Below, piece after piece: positions 23,409 to 35,333 of a stretch of DNA of 49,234 nucleotides. The DNA comes from Pezizomycotina sp. ARF18 (lineage: Eukaryota > Ascomycota), in contig AZLU01000048.1 in NCBI GenBank assembly GCA_002224055.1, positions 1 to 49,234 on the forward strand. Reading direction: 5' to 3'. Positions within the stretch are counted from its first letter, which is position 1; each line of letters opens with the position of its first letter. The translations under genes were made by a program, and so were the position numbers. A model generated the notes under the pieces. That model had not been told where the DNA came from. It was given only the letters and a program-made list of their open reading frames with translations, and searched no databases.

Positions 23409-24245
23409 CTAGGATGACCTCACAATAGCACCCTCATTGTATGCGCAAAAAGCTCCAGCGGAAGTCGCGGGGCGTCGAACGGGTATCGCACTTAAAGATG
23501 TCCTTGAAAGGGCTCCGCGGATCCTCGTACTCCCAGAATTCAGTCCCGTACCTATCGAGACCAGGATGTCCGTAATATCGTACCAAATCTCCGTCCTCAT
23601 TATTGTCGAGGCATACCTCACCTCCCGAACAACAAACAGAGCGCTCCCCTTAACTCCCAGGTTCCAGCCAGGAACTTCTTCAGCGGGTGATCGAAGTGGT
23701 TGTAACTTCCAAAACTGTATCCGGCACGTAGAATCGCGGCGTCGACCGCTAATAAAAGCCTCCAAATCCAGTAGCAGTGGTAAATCATCGCGTCGCGTTT
23801 AGGATCGCTCCAACTCATTAACTCTTTAAACATAGAGCTCGAGAACACGCTACCGGCATAGGCTTGCATGTTGACCAGGGATCTTCTCATCATCTTACGC
23901 AGTCGACCTTGCATTTTAGCAAAAGACACGTAATCTATTTCGCAATCAAGACATTCATTAAGTCTGGTCCTCCTAATCAGTGCCGTCGTGAAGAATTTGC
24001 GAAGCTGCTCGACCGTGCGCTTAATCGGCCGCTCCAGGACGAGCCTATCCATCAGGTACGCATCGATAGCGATGGCGAAATTATTCGGTCCGAGTTCTTT
24101 CTTGAGAATCCGCGAAGAAGAGATTGGGGATACGAGGTATAAGCCGAATAGAGAGATTTACAGGTGAGAACGGCGCTACCAAGGCTTTCCAGGTCCGGCA
24201 GCTCGCTAAGCACCATAATTTTGGTATCGGTAGGAGGCTGTCCAT
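23409..24245 (-). CDS. F-box-like paralog 2
   Basis: Starts at 24245 (MDSLLPIPK). A one-base shift near 24220 leads to the F-box-like core SELPDLESLGSAVLTCKSL. The frame then gives AIAIDAYLMDRLVLERPI and a long open stretch of 144 codons (23618-24052) with YHCYWIWRLLLAVDAAI, the counterpart of YHCYYIWRLFLGIHIAL in paralog 1. The tail (VREVRYASTIMRTEIWYDI, 23409-23640) lies in another frame. This copy is better preserved than the one at 21896-22615 and has the longest intact core. The F-box assignment rests on motif shape only. The copies lie in the same orientation about 0.8 kb apart, separated by the hexamer microsatellite, which suggests a local duplication. Confidence 0.5.
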
Positions 24246-25017
24246 AATGCTGGCATGCGGGGTTACATGAGTGTATAAGTATGTACTTCTTCCGTATGGT
24301 GATATTCTAGGGTTGGCAAAGCTCTTAATTAAGATACAAAAGATAGTCTATGCGATCGCGAGAGGACAAAATGATATATAGAGTTTCAGACACCGCGTTG
24401 TAGAGTCATGAAGTTTGATAAATGATTGTTTGAAGTCAAAACTCTTGCAAGGGAAAACGATAAAAAATCGAACTGGGCTTGCAAAAAGAAGCCAAATTTA
24501 ACGTTAACGTTTGTTTTAGAGTTCGAAACGCCTTCCTTCATCTCTTTCCCTTTCGTGGCTTGTTTGGGATGAAAGGAGTGGAAATATATAACCCTCTGTC
24601 GTAATTCCAATTGACTGAAATGCTGAGTCATATCACCCTGATTTCTCAAAATTTCCTTATACATCCGTCGAGTTCAGCTCAATGTCGCATGGTCCTCCCA
24701 AAGGGATAGCAATAATTAATAATACGGAGCATTACCTACACAAATCAACTCTATTGGTGTGGACTGCTACGTGATTTCTTCCTACCAGCTCATAATTTTA
24801 TAATTGATAGCTTATAATAGCTAGGGAATTACAATCAGCCAGGTTTTTCACTATAATTATATAAAACTCATAAAAGAGATAATCAAGTTTGTATAGAACA
24901 TATACAAAGTTGTTGCGTTGTTGTATCGTTATAACTATGTACTCCTTAAAGGGGTTGTAGTGAGGAGCAATGGAAGGTGTCTTTATTTCGTTCGGTTCAC
25001 ATTTAACCAGTACTCTT
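24246..25017. other. AT-rich intergenic stretch
   Basis: Minus-strand frames at 24386-24664 and 24798-25022 have no recognised motif or secretion signal. Nothing is annotated. Confidence 0.4.
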
Positions 25018-25197
25018 AACATTTTCTAACTTCTAACAATGGATTCCCGAATGGGACTTCTTCAAATCTTAGCCTTCATTCCTCTTCGAGGTTTATATGT
25101 TCAAGCCATCTTCTAGGAAGAAAAAAAAAGGGGGGGGGCAGGGATAAGCATATGCCCTTATCGTAGCAAACGTATTTTCTCAAAATCCGTGAACCAA
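25018..25197. repeat. Direct repeat of about 180 bases, copy 1
   Basis: Begins AACATTTTCTAACTTCTAAC and contains GAGGTTTATATGTTCAAGCC followed by CATCTTCTAGGAAG, an A run and a G run. The same words occur in the same order in copy 2 (25236-25414). Confidence 0.85.
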
Positions 25198-25235
25198 CCA
25201 AGCGAGAAAGCGAGCGAGCGGTGCTAGAAAATCTC

Positions 25236-25414
25236 AACATTTTCTAACTCTTGATAATGGGATCCCCAAATAGGACTTCTCCGAATCTTAGCCCTCCGAG
25301 GTTTATATGTTCAAGCCATCTTCTAGGAAGTAAAAAAAAAAAAAAAAAGTGAAGGGGGCGGGGATAAGTATATGCTCTTATTATAGCAAACTCATTTTCT
25401 CGAAATCCGCAAAC
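25236..25414. repeat. Direct repeat of about 180 bases, copy 2
   Basis: Second copy, about 40 bases downstream of the first. It shares GAGGTTTATATGTTCAAGCC and CATCTTCTAGGAAG exactly and differs by small indels, A/G-run lengths and transitions such as CCCTTATCGTAGC to CTCTTATTATAGC. Confidence 0.85.
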
Positions 25415-26075
25415 CGAGATATATGTTTAAGCGGAGGATTTGCTTCGGCAGATATCGATTGCGTTATCACGTCAGCGAGGGCGGAAGCCTATATAAGATA
25501 TAAAAAGAGGGTGAGTGGGAAGATCAGAAGGCTAGTATTAGGCTAGGAGGAAGTGGAGGGCGTGGAGAGGTGGATAGATAGGTTCCATTTCGATGGCGGT
25601 GTGTTGGGTTTGCTGTCAGCGCTACGGAAAGGGAGGGGGGGGGGGGGATTTACAGGTTTGACAGGTAAGGGTAGGAGTTTTGGGGTATAGTAGATCACGA
25701 TAGCAACGGCATAGGCTCACAGAAATGCTTCGGATAGTTTCATTAGCTCATAATATTTTTTTTGTTTTATTATTCTTGCTCATTCTTATGATAAGCGGCG
25801 TACTTAGTAGTGGTGATTCCTAGTAGTACAGGTTTTGTTTGATTAACCTATAATTTCCTTAAAAAAGCAATTGATAAAATGATAGTATCCATCCCAAGTG
25901 CAGTATTTAAAAAAAAAAAAAAAAAAAAAAACAAATAACGATTCCATTTGTTGCAATTTGATTATCTCCTTCTGTTCCTTCTTTTTACTCGTCGCCAACG
26001 CTGACCTTAACGTCACCGCTAACAGTCGAGACCTTAGCCTTACTGACGCCATCCCCCTTAATCAGCCTCCAGAAT
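25415..26075. other. Non-coding stretch with G and A runs
   Basis: Holds a run of about 13 G at 25635-25647 and a run of about 20 A at 25910-25931. No gene is supported. Confidence 0.4.
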
Positions 26076-27315
26076 TTACCACCGAGGCCCTTTCTTCTTG
26101 ATGATCTTAAGATTCCTCCCGATGATATCAAAATCACCGCTCGTGCTGATAATCTTCATCGAACCCTGCCACTCCTCCGGATACCTAACAGACAAATTGG
26201 CCGACGTGGTCCTATGCCAGGTCTTAAGGTTCCTAGCGTTGAGCTTGTGCACTTTAACCTTCGTCTCTCCCGAAACGGAATCGGTGCCGAACCAGGCTTT
26301 CTTCTCGTCGAGCTCGACGGGGTAGACGTTCGCGTTGATCTTGCCGGAGACGGTCTTGATGCTGAGTGCGTTGGTGAGCTTGTAGTTGCCGCTGATATCG
26401 CCGGAGACAGACTTTAGCTTCGCGCACTTGGAGTCGTGAGTGCCGCCGATGAAGACGTTACCGGCCACTGTAGATACGCGGGTTACGTCGAACGCGTTCT
26501 TTACGCCCTCGTCGATTTTAACGTCCAACTCGGTAGTAGAAACGAATAGCTTCTTTAAATCGTCGTGCTTGGAAAGATTAATGACGGCGGTAACGTTGAT
26601 GAACTGTTCGACGAGCGAGAACGCGTCTGCGGAGAACAAAATGCCGTTCTTCTTCGGATCGATGGTGACGGAGTCCCAGAGGCGCTCGTCGGAGACTTTA
26701 ATGTGGAAATCGACGGAAGTCTTATCGTTGTCCGATTGGAAAAAGTTGAGGGCGCCGAAGACGTTGGTCTTCGTGGGACGCGGTGGTTGTGCTCCTGCTT
26801 GATGAAGAAGACCTCGTTGGTTTCGAAGTCGAAGTGGGTCTTTGGCTTGGAGAAAGGGGTGTCGCCGGTTTTGACGACGGGGACGTTGCCGTGGTGCATC
26901 ATGTGCGGCCCTACAAAAAAAAACATCATTGTCAGCAACAACACCTCCAAGAATGAAGGGGGAAAGATCAAGAAAAGGGAAAAGAACTTACGCATCCCAT
27001 CCACCCACTCCCAAACACTCCAAAAACGACCGGCTTGACGACCGCATTCCAGACGAAAAGCAGCAAGAAGACGGTGAAGAAGAATCTGAGGATCCTCCTC
27101 CACAGCGGCCTCTTCTTCCTCTCCTCGCGGTGCTTCCTGCAGCGAGCCCTCCAGCGGGCCCAGCAGGACCTCGGTTCGGACTCCTGGGGAATTTCGCTCT
27201 CGGTTATCTGGACGGGATCTTTGACGTCGATGGTCTCGAACTGGTTCTCCTCGTCCGCCATCAGGAGGCCCTGCTTCTCCTCGTCGGCGTAGCGAGGGTA
27301 GCTACCCTGCACCAT
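26076..27315 (-). CDS. Membrane-anchored DUF4097-type (putative adhesin fold) protein
   Basis: Exon 1 (26992-27315) starts MVQGSYPRYADEEKQ, has an acidic cytoplasmic head, a basic cluster (RKHREERKKR) and one transmembrane helix (FFFTVFLLLFVWNAVV). Intron 26911-26991 is canonical (GTAAGT to TGTAG, 81 bases). Exon 2 encodes a histidine-containing linker and a repetitive beta domain with recurring SVSGDIS, TVSGKIN, SVSGETK and STSGDFD motifs. These are typical of the DUF4097/putative-adhesin beta-helix family, here placed outside the membrane by a type II signal anchor. It ends KKKGPRW at 26076. The frame fails twice by one base, at the G run after the acceptor (26908-26910) and at the GGG of 26775-26777; one extra base in each run would restore it. 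Function of fungal members is not established. Confidence 0.8.
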
Positions 27316-27727
27316 TTTGAATGTTGAATTTTTAAATTTCGAGATTGAAATAAGGGATATAAGGAGATGAGAGTAGTATGTCAAATACTGTTGTGCTTTG
27401 ATGGATTATCGATGGAGTATCGATAGATTATCGATGGATTGTTGTAGGTTGTAGGTTGGAGGGTTGGTGATGATGGATAGATAAATAATAAGGGGAGTTG
27501 GATAAAATGTCTTTTTTTATGTGGGGAAGAAGGGGGTTGAGGTATTATTATGAGTAAGGGCTGAGAGTGGGCTGATGACGCGGCTGTTATTTTCGGCCAT
27601 GGATATTCTTTTCTACCTGTGCAAAAAAAAGACTCTTCTATACAATTGATTCTATCCCTCCCTATTTTTAGGGGCGCAGTAAAAATCCTATTATACAAAA
27701 TACTTAATACATCCGTATTCTACCGCA
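27316..27727. promoter_or_regulatory. Upstream region of the DUF4097-type gene
   Basis: Contains near-repeats of ATCGATGGA/ATCGATAGA (27401-27440) just upstream of the start, a few short pyrimidine/purine tracts and no competing gene. Promoter function is inferred from position only. Confidence 0.3.
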
Positions 27728-27824
27728 AATAACTCCGTGATAGGTATTTTTCCATATTACCGCAGGCTAAAAGGTACTTTAGCCTGCCTGTGGCAATAAA
27801 TAGCCTTAACAATACGGAGTTATG
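27728..27824. mobile_element. MITE-like foldback element
   Basis: Outer arms ATAACTCCGT (27729-27738) and ACGGAGTTAT (27814-27823) are perfect inverted copies. An inner perfect palindrome, GCAGGCTAAA (27762-27771) and TTTAGCCTGC (27778-27787), is extended by imperfect pairing of TTACCGCAGG with CCTGTGGCAA. At about 97 bases with no coding content, it fits a short non-autonomous DNA transposon or foldback element. Confidence 0.6.
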
Positions 27825-29099
27825 TATACAGTATACGTAACAATGATCAGTACTTTGTTTGAGAGCGATCGACCTTGCAAGTTGCGGGCGGCGGAACGGA
27901 TAGAACCTCCGATCCGTCCATTCAAGCCAGTCAGCGCTCTCCGGTTCACAGGGGGAATCGTGCTAATGGTTATCCCGAGCTTTTCCATCGGTGTACAGGT
28001 ATCCCTGTTTCACTGGGGGGCTTGAGGGTTAAAGACTTGGTATACATCATCTTCCCATGTATGCCAGTTGGGGACAAGTCCTTGTTTGTTCAACGGCACA
28101 ACGGTTGGCCTTGTTTACTCAAGGCTTTTCGTTCAACGCGATCGCGAATTCAAAGCTGAAATTAGACCTTTTTGCAGGACAATACAGTTATAAGTGAGAG
28201 GCAACCGAAGCTTGTTTATTTCAAATTGCAAAACACAAAACAATAATATTTTATCCACGGCTTTCCATTCAGCGTCGGAAATATCCCTCATCCGTTTCGA
28301 AACGGGCGGTATCCGATCATACTCGAAACGGTCAGTTTAACGCCGTTAACTCGTGCAAGAGTACAAAGCTATTAACGGCGGCTTATGTGGCTTTTCTATC
28401 CAGTAATATTCCTAAGTGCTCTTCTAGGTATGATGAGGCGTCCTATTTTTCTTGGAACTTGTATATCTGCCGTGCTTCACACGCCTTCCATCGGAATTTC
28501 CCAATCCCGGTCTTTCGAATCTCTCGATCGAGAGAAGACGGTTTGTAAGACCTTCGAGACTTTTTTCCAGAAATCGAGAGAAGCATTGTACGACAGATTT
28601 CGGGGCTGAGATCGATAGAATGTACGCGTGTGAACTGTGCTTCCAAATATAAGCTATTATAATTTGGCTTTTTTTTTTTCTTTTTTTTTTTTGCCCGGAG
28701 GTTCTGCTTTATCGCCGACTGGAAGCTTTTCTCCCCAGCTAGACTTTTAGCCAATCTGCACCAGGTCTTCGCGACGAACAAGTAACATTACTTATGATAA
28801 CTTGAGAGATTTTGAAAATACCGTAACGTAGCTTATATGAGGAATCATCTATACAATGTGACTTCCTTATTCGATATTCTCTAATAAATTTATCTCTAAA
28901 CGGGGGCTGTATAAACTAGCAAAAGAAGTGCGTAGGTGGACGTTGAATAAATATACACTGGCTAATAAGCAGCTCGATTATTATTTGACTTAACGTCCGT
29001 TACACATGATATCAAGAGGATCAGCTTATAGCAATATAACGCCGTTACGTCCCCTTACGCGCGCGATAGACTGAACTTCTTAGGTTTCACAGTTGAAGC

Positions 29100-29131
<32 letters not shown>

Positions 29132-32100
29132 GGCCCCGTATATACAAACCCAGTGCTTCCCTTGGACGCTTGAACGCAGAAATGGATACTTATAGCAAAC
29201 CATACAAATTCGAAAAAAAAAAAAAAAAAAAAAAAAAACGAGCGTTTGTTGTTCAAAGCCTCAATAGCCGCATCATAACTACTACGCCCTCAAATGTATT
29301 TTCTAGCAACTCCCGCCTACTACCACAACTTTTGTTGCTGCACATTCCTTATTGTTGTTTTTCCCCAACCGGCCCCGCCCCTCTCCTTCGTTTTGTTTGG
29401 TATTTATATCGCCACGGTCATGATGTGAGATCGGGTGTCTAGCAATTTTTTTTCTTGTCCGCCTCGGTCAACCGCGAGTTTTTTTCAGCGGCTTCACTCC
29501 TATACTTTTGCTAGCGTCCGTTTGACTCTCCTCCTTCGCGGCGTGTAGCTGAAGTCTCCAGATACTCAAAGGCGAGGCGAACGCTCCTTGCTAACCTTTA
29601 AGTTTTTCAAACCGAAGCTCCTTCTTCATCGCTTCGAAGGGCGGAAACATTCGTCGTTGGTCCTTCCTCGCCATGACTGGCCGCTATCAAATTTAATCTT
29701 TCCTGTAGGCTTTTCGGTCCGCTGCTGCTACTTATATGGTTCTGCGCGATCCCGGCATTCGTCGAAACCTCAACGGCGTCTTCGAACCCTCTTCGCCTCA
29801 ACCGCCGCGCTGCATGTCCGAGCTTCGGCCAGCGACGGTGACCGCAGTGCTATAGGTTTTTAGTCGGGACGTTTACGTCTCGTGATTTTTCGGTCGCTAC
29901 GCTTTCCCTTACTGTTTTGCTCGGCGCGGCGTACCCCGTCCGCTAACCGATCTGTTCCAGCTCGTACTACCCCAGCCCACCTTTTTAGTTTTTGGACTTT
30001 TGGTAAGCTCAAGATTCACCTCTTACGGCCGCCGCATCGAAAGTTCTTTATAAACAGCCTTGCCGACGGAATAGCGGGGATTTTCGACGGGCGACTTTTT
30101 CGAAACGTTTTAGCCCGGTTATTTTACGCCGTAAGAAATAGCGACGGGGAATTGCAGTCGTAATCAGGTGCCCAGTGACTCGACCACGGCTGGGATAGTT
30201 CTCAGCCTTCGCACGATAATTATCCCATGCTCTGTCGTATTTGGCCCGCTTTGTGTAGAAGAAACATCCTGGGCCATGAAGAGGACCTCCGAGCCGTTGG
30301 GGGTCCTTGGATTGAAATGTAGTGCGGGATTACCAACCACAGAGGGATTTCGGGGGGGGGGGGGGGGGGGCTTTTTGACAGCCGCACAGTTTTTTTTTTG
30401 TTCTGGACGATCTTGGTGCCTTTTGGCCCGCGCTTTGCAGTATTCAATTTCATCAACATCGCCAAAAATGGCCCTCCATGGAGAGCCTCTGGACCATAGG
30501 CTCTAGATCATGGACCAATGCGCCGCGAACGACCATTTGAGCCATCCGAGCTGACGGGGTTATCGTAGAAGCCCGAGGTGCAGGTACTATGGGATGTTGA
30601 TTTAAGGTAGCTGAAGCTACTACGCAGCGCGCGACCTGTATGTAGGGCCGTTTGTCGATAGAGTCTAACTCCATCGGCTTCATAAAGACCAATGCACGGA
30701 TCAGTGAGAAGTTGATCTCCCAGGAACATGAGTGCGTCGAATACCATACCCTGGACCGCGATCCTCCAGTACAGTTTAGCGAATCCGTCCACGATTTTTC
30801 TCAGCTGTTGGTTTGTCTCTGCCAGTACTTAAATTGTCCAACTGCTTACCAGAGAGCCTGATCTTAGATACTACAATCTTCCTCCTTAACCCGCTTCGCC
30901 TCTTCACGAATTCACGTCCAAGATAGGGCCGGAAACTACAGCTGGTGTTGGCTTAGGATTCGCCTTAGGAAGACCAGCCGGAGTTGGAATTGCCAAGCGC
31001 CGGCTGGTGTTGGCAGCGTTATTCCTTTCCCTCTTCCCTCTAATCTTATCTCCCGCCCGGGTTCGGCGCGGTTGTGGCCTGCGGCGAAACGATTTCTCCC
31101 CTGGCGCACAAGAAGCTTTGAATATATCGATGGCTTTTACAGCTACTACGAATGAGTGTCAGACAGAATTTTCTCTTGCTCGGATAAGCATTAATCACGA
31201 TGTTTACTTAACAAAACCCGTCCGCGGAACTTTCCAAGATACGCTTCCATTTCAGCCTGGTTCACCCTATCGCTTCCGGCCCTCATCTTTGCCATGTGCA
31301 ATGATTATTATGGTTGCGTAACCTCCCCAGCAGCGTCACCGCTGACCTTGTCAATCTAGCTCCCCAACCATCCTTTCAAAATCCGCGCGGCGCATCGTAG
31401 GTGTACGCTGGGCTTCAATTATCTCCGTTCCCAAACGGGGTCACCGCTACTCCCAAGGAAACGCCCTATCACCACCAAAGGACGCTCTTGACCTTGGAGA
31501 AAGTCATTAGCTTTCATTACCGAAAAACACTACAAATAGAAAGAAACGACGTGGGCGAGGTTGAAGGGGCTTTTCTCATACAATCGTGAAACTGGGTAAA
31601 GAGTCGGCACCTCACCATTGTTCATCTCGTCGTTTCCTTCATTATCGACGACCGTAGCATCTTCCTGCGCCTCACCCGGGGTTTAGACAACTACTTTCTC
31701 CTAAATTTGATAATCCTCGAACCACGGCTTCCTACCATGGCCTTACATAAGTAAGCAGGTTATGAAATGGTGCCGTACTTAGGCGAAAGCCCAATTCAAC
31801 TTGTAGATGAGATTGGTTTAGAGAAACTTACGAAAAAGAAAAGAAAAGAACAGACTGAAAATAAGAAAGAAGCCTTTTGGTATCAAAACTCCCGTAAGCA
31901 AGTATTTATTTATTTATTTATTGATACTGCAGATGATGTGTATACCAAAAAACTTCCAATCGCCAGGGCCTTCACCGATGGTTTCTCTTTACATCTTGGA
32001 TCCGTAATTCGGCCCGCAGCGGTTCTAGCAAATTCAGTAAAGAGAGATGATCACGGCGCCTGCCTCATGTCGACAAAAAAAGGAAAAAAAAAGAAAAAGG

Positions 32101-32777
32101 AATAAAAGACCCCCTCCCCCCCGGCCCAGAACGTCATCGTATGCGTTATATCCTCCAAACAGCGTTTACAAAAGCCACTACACATAGTATTCAAATGCTC
32201 ACTGCCGTCTCAATTTGACTACCCTAGAAATTCAAAGGCTACACATTCTTTCTCTAGTATTATCTTACTAGCATTGCGGTCGTTTGAGAGATATATTAGT
32301 CGACCAGTCGGACAAAATACCAGCTCTGGTATGATATCTTTGTGCAAGATCCGAAGAATGCGTACGAGCTCACCGGTACCCGGACCACATGGGCGTGTGC
32401 AGAACGCCGAGCAGTCAAACTTGAGAAATCGAGAGTAAAAAATTTCAAGCATCAGCGCATACCCAACTTAAATACAATTATAGTAGCACATGCTCGCATT
32501 ACTGAGCCATTCGCTTTGGTATCCTCGCAAAGAAGACCCTCAGCGTAACGCTGTTCTTGTTCTGAATAGCAAGCAGCGTTTCCGCGATGTCGTTCCAGCG
32601 CTATTTATTCCAGGTTGTCCAGCTATCGCCCTCTCCCGTTTCCTTTTATACCTTGACAGTTTGACACGACCGATAATCTTTCCTTCAAGAATTCTCATTT
32701 GAAAACCGAAAGCAAACCATCGATTGCTTCTTCTATAGACCTATTCCTCATACAAGTCTTTTAAAACAACAGTCAAA
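27825..32777. other. Five-kilobase stretch without a supported gene
   Basis: Contains homopolymers (T/A at 29101-29131, A at 29212-29239, about 19 G at 30352-30370). Minus-strand frames at 30453-30792 are mildly coding-like in two overlapping frames (for example LGDQLLTDPCIGLYEADG) and may be a decayed gene. Plus-strand frames at 29588-30163 and 31007-31321 lack recognisable domains. A TTTA run at 31905-31920 is a simple repeat. Confidence 0.35.
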
Positions 32778-33351
32778 ATGAAAGCCACAGTTGTCATCCC
32801 ACTCGCCTTGGTCCTCTCCACCTCCGCAAACGCAAAAGGTTTTGTTCATGCGCGTGGTGGTGGCGGCGGAGGTAGTCACCGCAGGTCCGGTCCCTGTACA
32901 TACGGACACTACTATTGTCGAGACGGAGGTAACCCACCCCCATTTATCCTGCCCTTCTCCTCCACAATCAACTTTATTTACTTTAAGAAAAACATTAAAG
33001 CCAACTTTAAAACCCCCCCACAATAGTCGGAAAACCTGAGAACTTCCCAGGTTTCTTCACCGAGAACACGAAAGCCTCCAACTCCATCGTCTACAAGTGG
33101 ATGGAGGACAGGAGCCATGGCAACAACGTGAACAAGTTCACCTACTACGACGACTGTAACATCCGCGCCGACATCGCGATGAACACTACCGTATCACGAA
33201 CGCCACGTGCAATGCTCTCTCGCGCGGTGACAGGTTCGAGTGTCTATACAACGGAAAACCGGTGCCGTCGGCTGCTAACCGCTTCGGGCCGGAGCAGGCA
33301 TTGGCGTTACGTATTGCGATTCTGATTGCAGGGTTTTTTTTTGTTGCGTAG
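32778..33351 (+). CDS. Small secreted cysteine protein, array copy 1
   Basis: ATG at 32778 with a signal peptide (MKATVVIPLALVLSTSANA), then a Gly-rich segment and a C-x6-C motif (CTYGHYYC). Phase-1 intron 32929-33026 (98 bases, GTAACC to ATAG). Exon 2 encodes ENFPGFFTENTKASNS, then YYDDCN, then, after an apparent one-base loss near 33190-33196, ITNATCNALS, YNGKPVPS and FGPEQALA. It ends with a hydrophobic C-terminus (LRIAILIAGFFFVA) and a TAG at 33349-33351. The hydrophobic tail after a short polar part could be a GPI-anchor signal. Copies 2 and 3 downstream share the signal peptide, C-x6-C region and intron in exon 1 and the DCN...YNGK...FGP blocks in exon 2. This is the best-preserved copy. 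Family function is unknown. Confidence 0.65.
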
Positions 33352-34048
33352 ATGAGTTGCTTGGAATGTGCTCGCGTGTGATCCCACGAGCGAGGGAGTC
33401 CGTGTCTGGCGAAGGGCAGCATGCTTGCCCAACATTTTGCAGGAGCAGTATAGCCCTGCTAGTATTCTGAGACCTCCGGCAAGCCGAATCTAGCTGTGTT
33501 GACATGATTATGTTATGTCTATCTACAGAGGGGTTATTCAAGCTAGCTCTCCAAAGCTATTACTTTGCGTATATACTGATCTGGTTGTACAATGTATTTT
33601 CAAGTTGCTATCAACATTAGTTTGAGTAAAGTTACCTATTACTAAACCATACCTTATTAGTGTTTCTAAAAATATTCTCGTAAACAACCTCAATTCTTCG
33701 CTGAAACATCACAGGATTTTGTTTCTGCCTCCACTGTTCTAGATAACCAGCTACTAGTAGATAAGAGCCTGACTCTCAAGCTACGTATAATTATAACTAA
33801 TAAGATACCAATTGTAGCTAACGATTAATCTGTATATATAGCCCGTTTCAATCTTCAATCTAGACTTCGAGAGTCTCACGGAGTCCACCGACGGCTAGTA
33901 TCCTCTAAACGTAATGTACTATAACTCTCAAATATAAAGCCTTTGCGTTTATATATTCCACGAGGATTTGGGGAAAGCTTTAATAACTATCCCTCACATT
34001 CGAACCATACACTTAGAAAAATCTCAGATCATACCACACCCGGCAACG
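33352..34048. other. Intergenic spacer of the secreted-protein array
   Basis: AT-rich, with no frame showing coding features. Confidence 0.4.
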
Positions 34049-34626
34049 ATGAGAGCTACGAGCGCTACCCCGCTTTTATTCCTATCCGCTACTCCCCGGG
34101 CGTGCGAAAGTCGAAGTAGACTACAGCAAAGATCCGATCTGCGAACCTGACAACGACTGCTGTCAAGTGAAAGTAACATAAATAACTCCCCCGTTCTCAT
34201 ATATTCTCTCTGGTCTTCCATGCATATTGGCATCGCCTGTCTCTCAAGCTAACGCTATTATACGTGAATAATAGTAAAGAAATTTGAGGCATATCCCGGT
34301 TCCTTCGGAGACGGCTGGAACATGACGGATCCGAACACCGTGGTCTAGGAGTGCGTCCTTGACGGTAGCAACGGAAAGCACCCGAACCACGTTAAATTCG
34401 TGCCCTCGAGGACTGCAATAAAGCCGCGGACCGCAAATTGAAAACGAACGGTACTAAGAACGCCGTCTGCGCGACGTCTTCGGACAACACCGGATATCGG
34501 TTTCTGTATAATGGGAAGACCGTGAGTTCCGGTTCCGGTACCTTCGGGCCCTCGCAGGGCATGCTTGCGGTTATCACCCTGTCGTTGGTCGGTTCTTCGT
34601 TGCCGCTTAAAAATTTACGCAAATAG
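34049..34626 (+). pseudogene. Small secreted cysteine protein, array copy 2 (interrupted)
   Basis: Starts MRATSATPLLFLSA at 34049. A one-base shift follows, then an exon-1 end with EPDNDCC, aligning with the C-x6-C motif of copies 1 and 3. The intron runs from about 34173 to 34274 or 34279. Exon 2 reads FEAYPGSFGDGWNMTDPNTV and is then cut by an in-frame TAG at 34346-34348; TGG to TAG would be a G-to-A change. Further on the frame shifts, and the conserved blocks DCNKAADRKL, AVCATSSDN, YNGKTVSS and FGPSQGMLA appear, ending in a hydrophobic stretch and a TAG at 34624-34626. The block order equals copy 1. With a stop and at least two shifts this copy is probably not functional unless some are sequencing errors. 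Confidence 0.55.
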
Positions 34627-35333
34627 CCGATTCTTTCAGAAGATTGTTCCAGAGCTTTGACATGATTCAGAACAGGGATACTGTATTTGGATACGGGGGG
34701 CGGCCAAACAGAATGCAATTGCGATAAGTTTGGTAGTGAAACTTTGTTTAGTATTTTTATGTATGTAATATAATGTACTTAAGTAATGTACTCAGTCGAT
34801 CTCGGAGAAGTAATTATAGCACACACACACACAGTTATCAACTTTGACAACTTTGTCTTGAACTCATTAAATACGTTTTTAATGGCGTATCTGAGACATG
34901 AAAGAAAAGTGACACGAGCGACAATGAGAGGTTTTATTGCGAAAGCCCTACCGGAATGACCGATTGTAGAAATACCATACATTGAACTTGTCCAGCCTTA
35001 TGAAAGATTTTCTCTCTCGTTTTCATGGACTTTGAGTTTGTAATAAGATAATTTTGCTCATTGTATGAGAACTCCTATCTATTCCACCATCGAATCTCTC
35101 TAAAGTCTCTTGATAAAATACTTAATACTCGTATAATAAACGTTTGCAGGGACAACTCTTCGCGTCACTCCAGGTCCTGTCTTTAGAGCTCAATTGTTTA
35201 CACGACAGCTCGAAGATATCGATATCGCGTACCTTTCGCCATACATCAGGGGTATATTTCGAATTTCCTAGCTCATCTAGAGATAGGAAGCCGACCCAAA
35301 TATCAAACATTCGTACGCGTCACAATAGCAGCA
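34627..35333. other. Intergenic spacer of the secreted-protein array
   Basis: Contains a short CA repeat (about 34821-34833). No gene is supported. Confidence 0.4.

Noticed and set aside
26565-27038. Plus-strand frame of 157 codons
   Set aside because: Antisense shadow of the DUF4097-type gene, crossing its intron; no features of its own.
30352-30370. Poly-G as a telomere remnant
   Set aside because: No TTAGGG units anywhere nearby, only a homopolymer.
31767-32105. Plus-strand frame of 112 codons with Lys-rich ends
   Set aside because: Built from A-rich tracts and a TTTA repeat; no coding signature.
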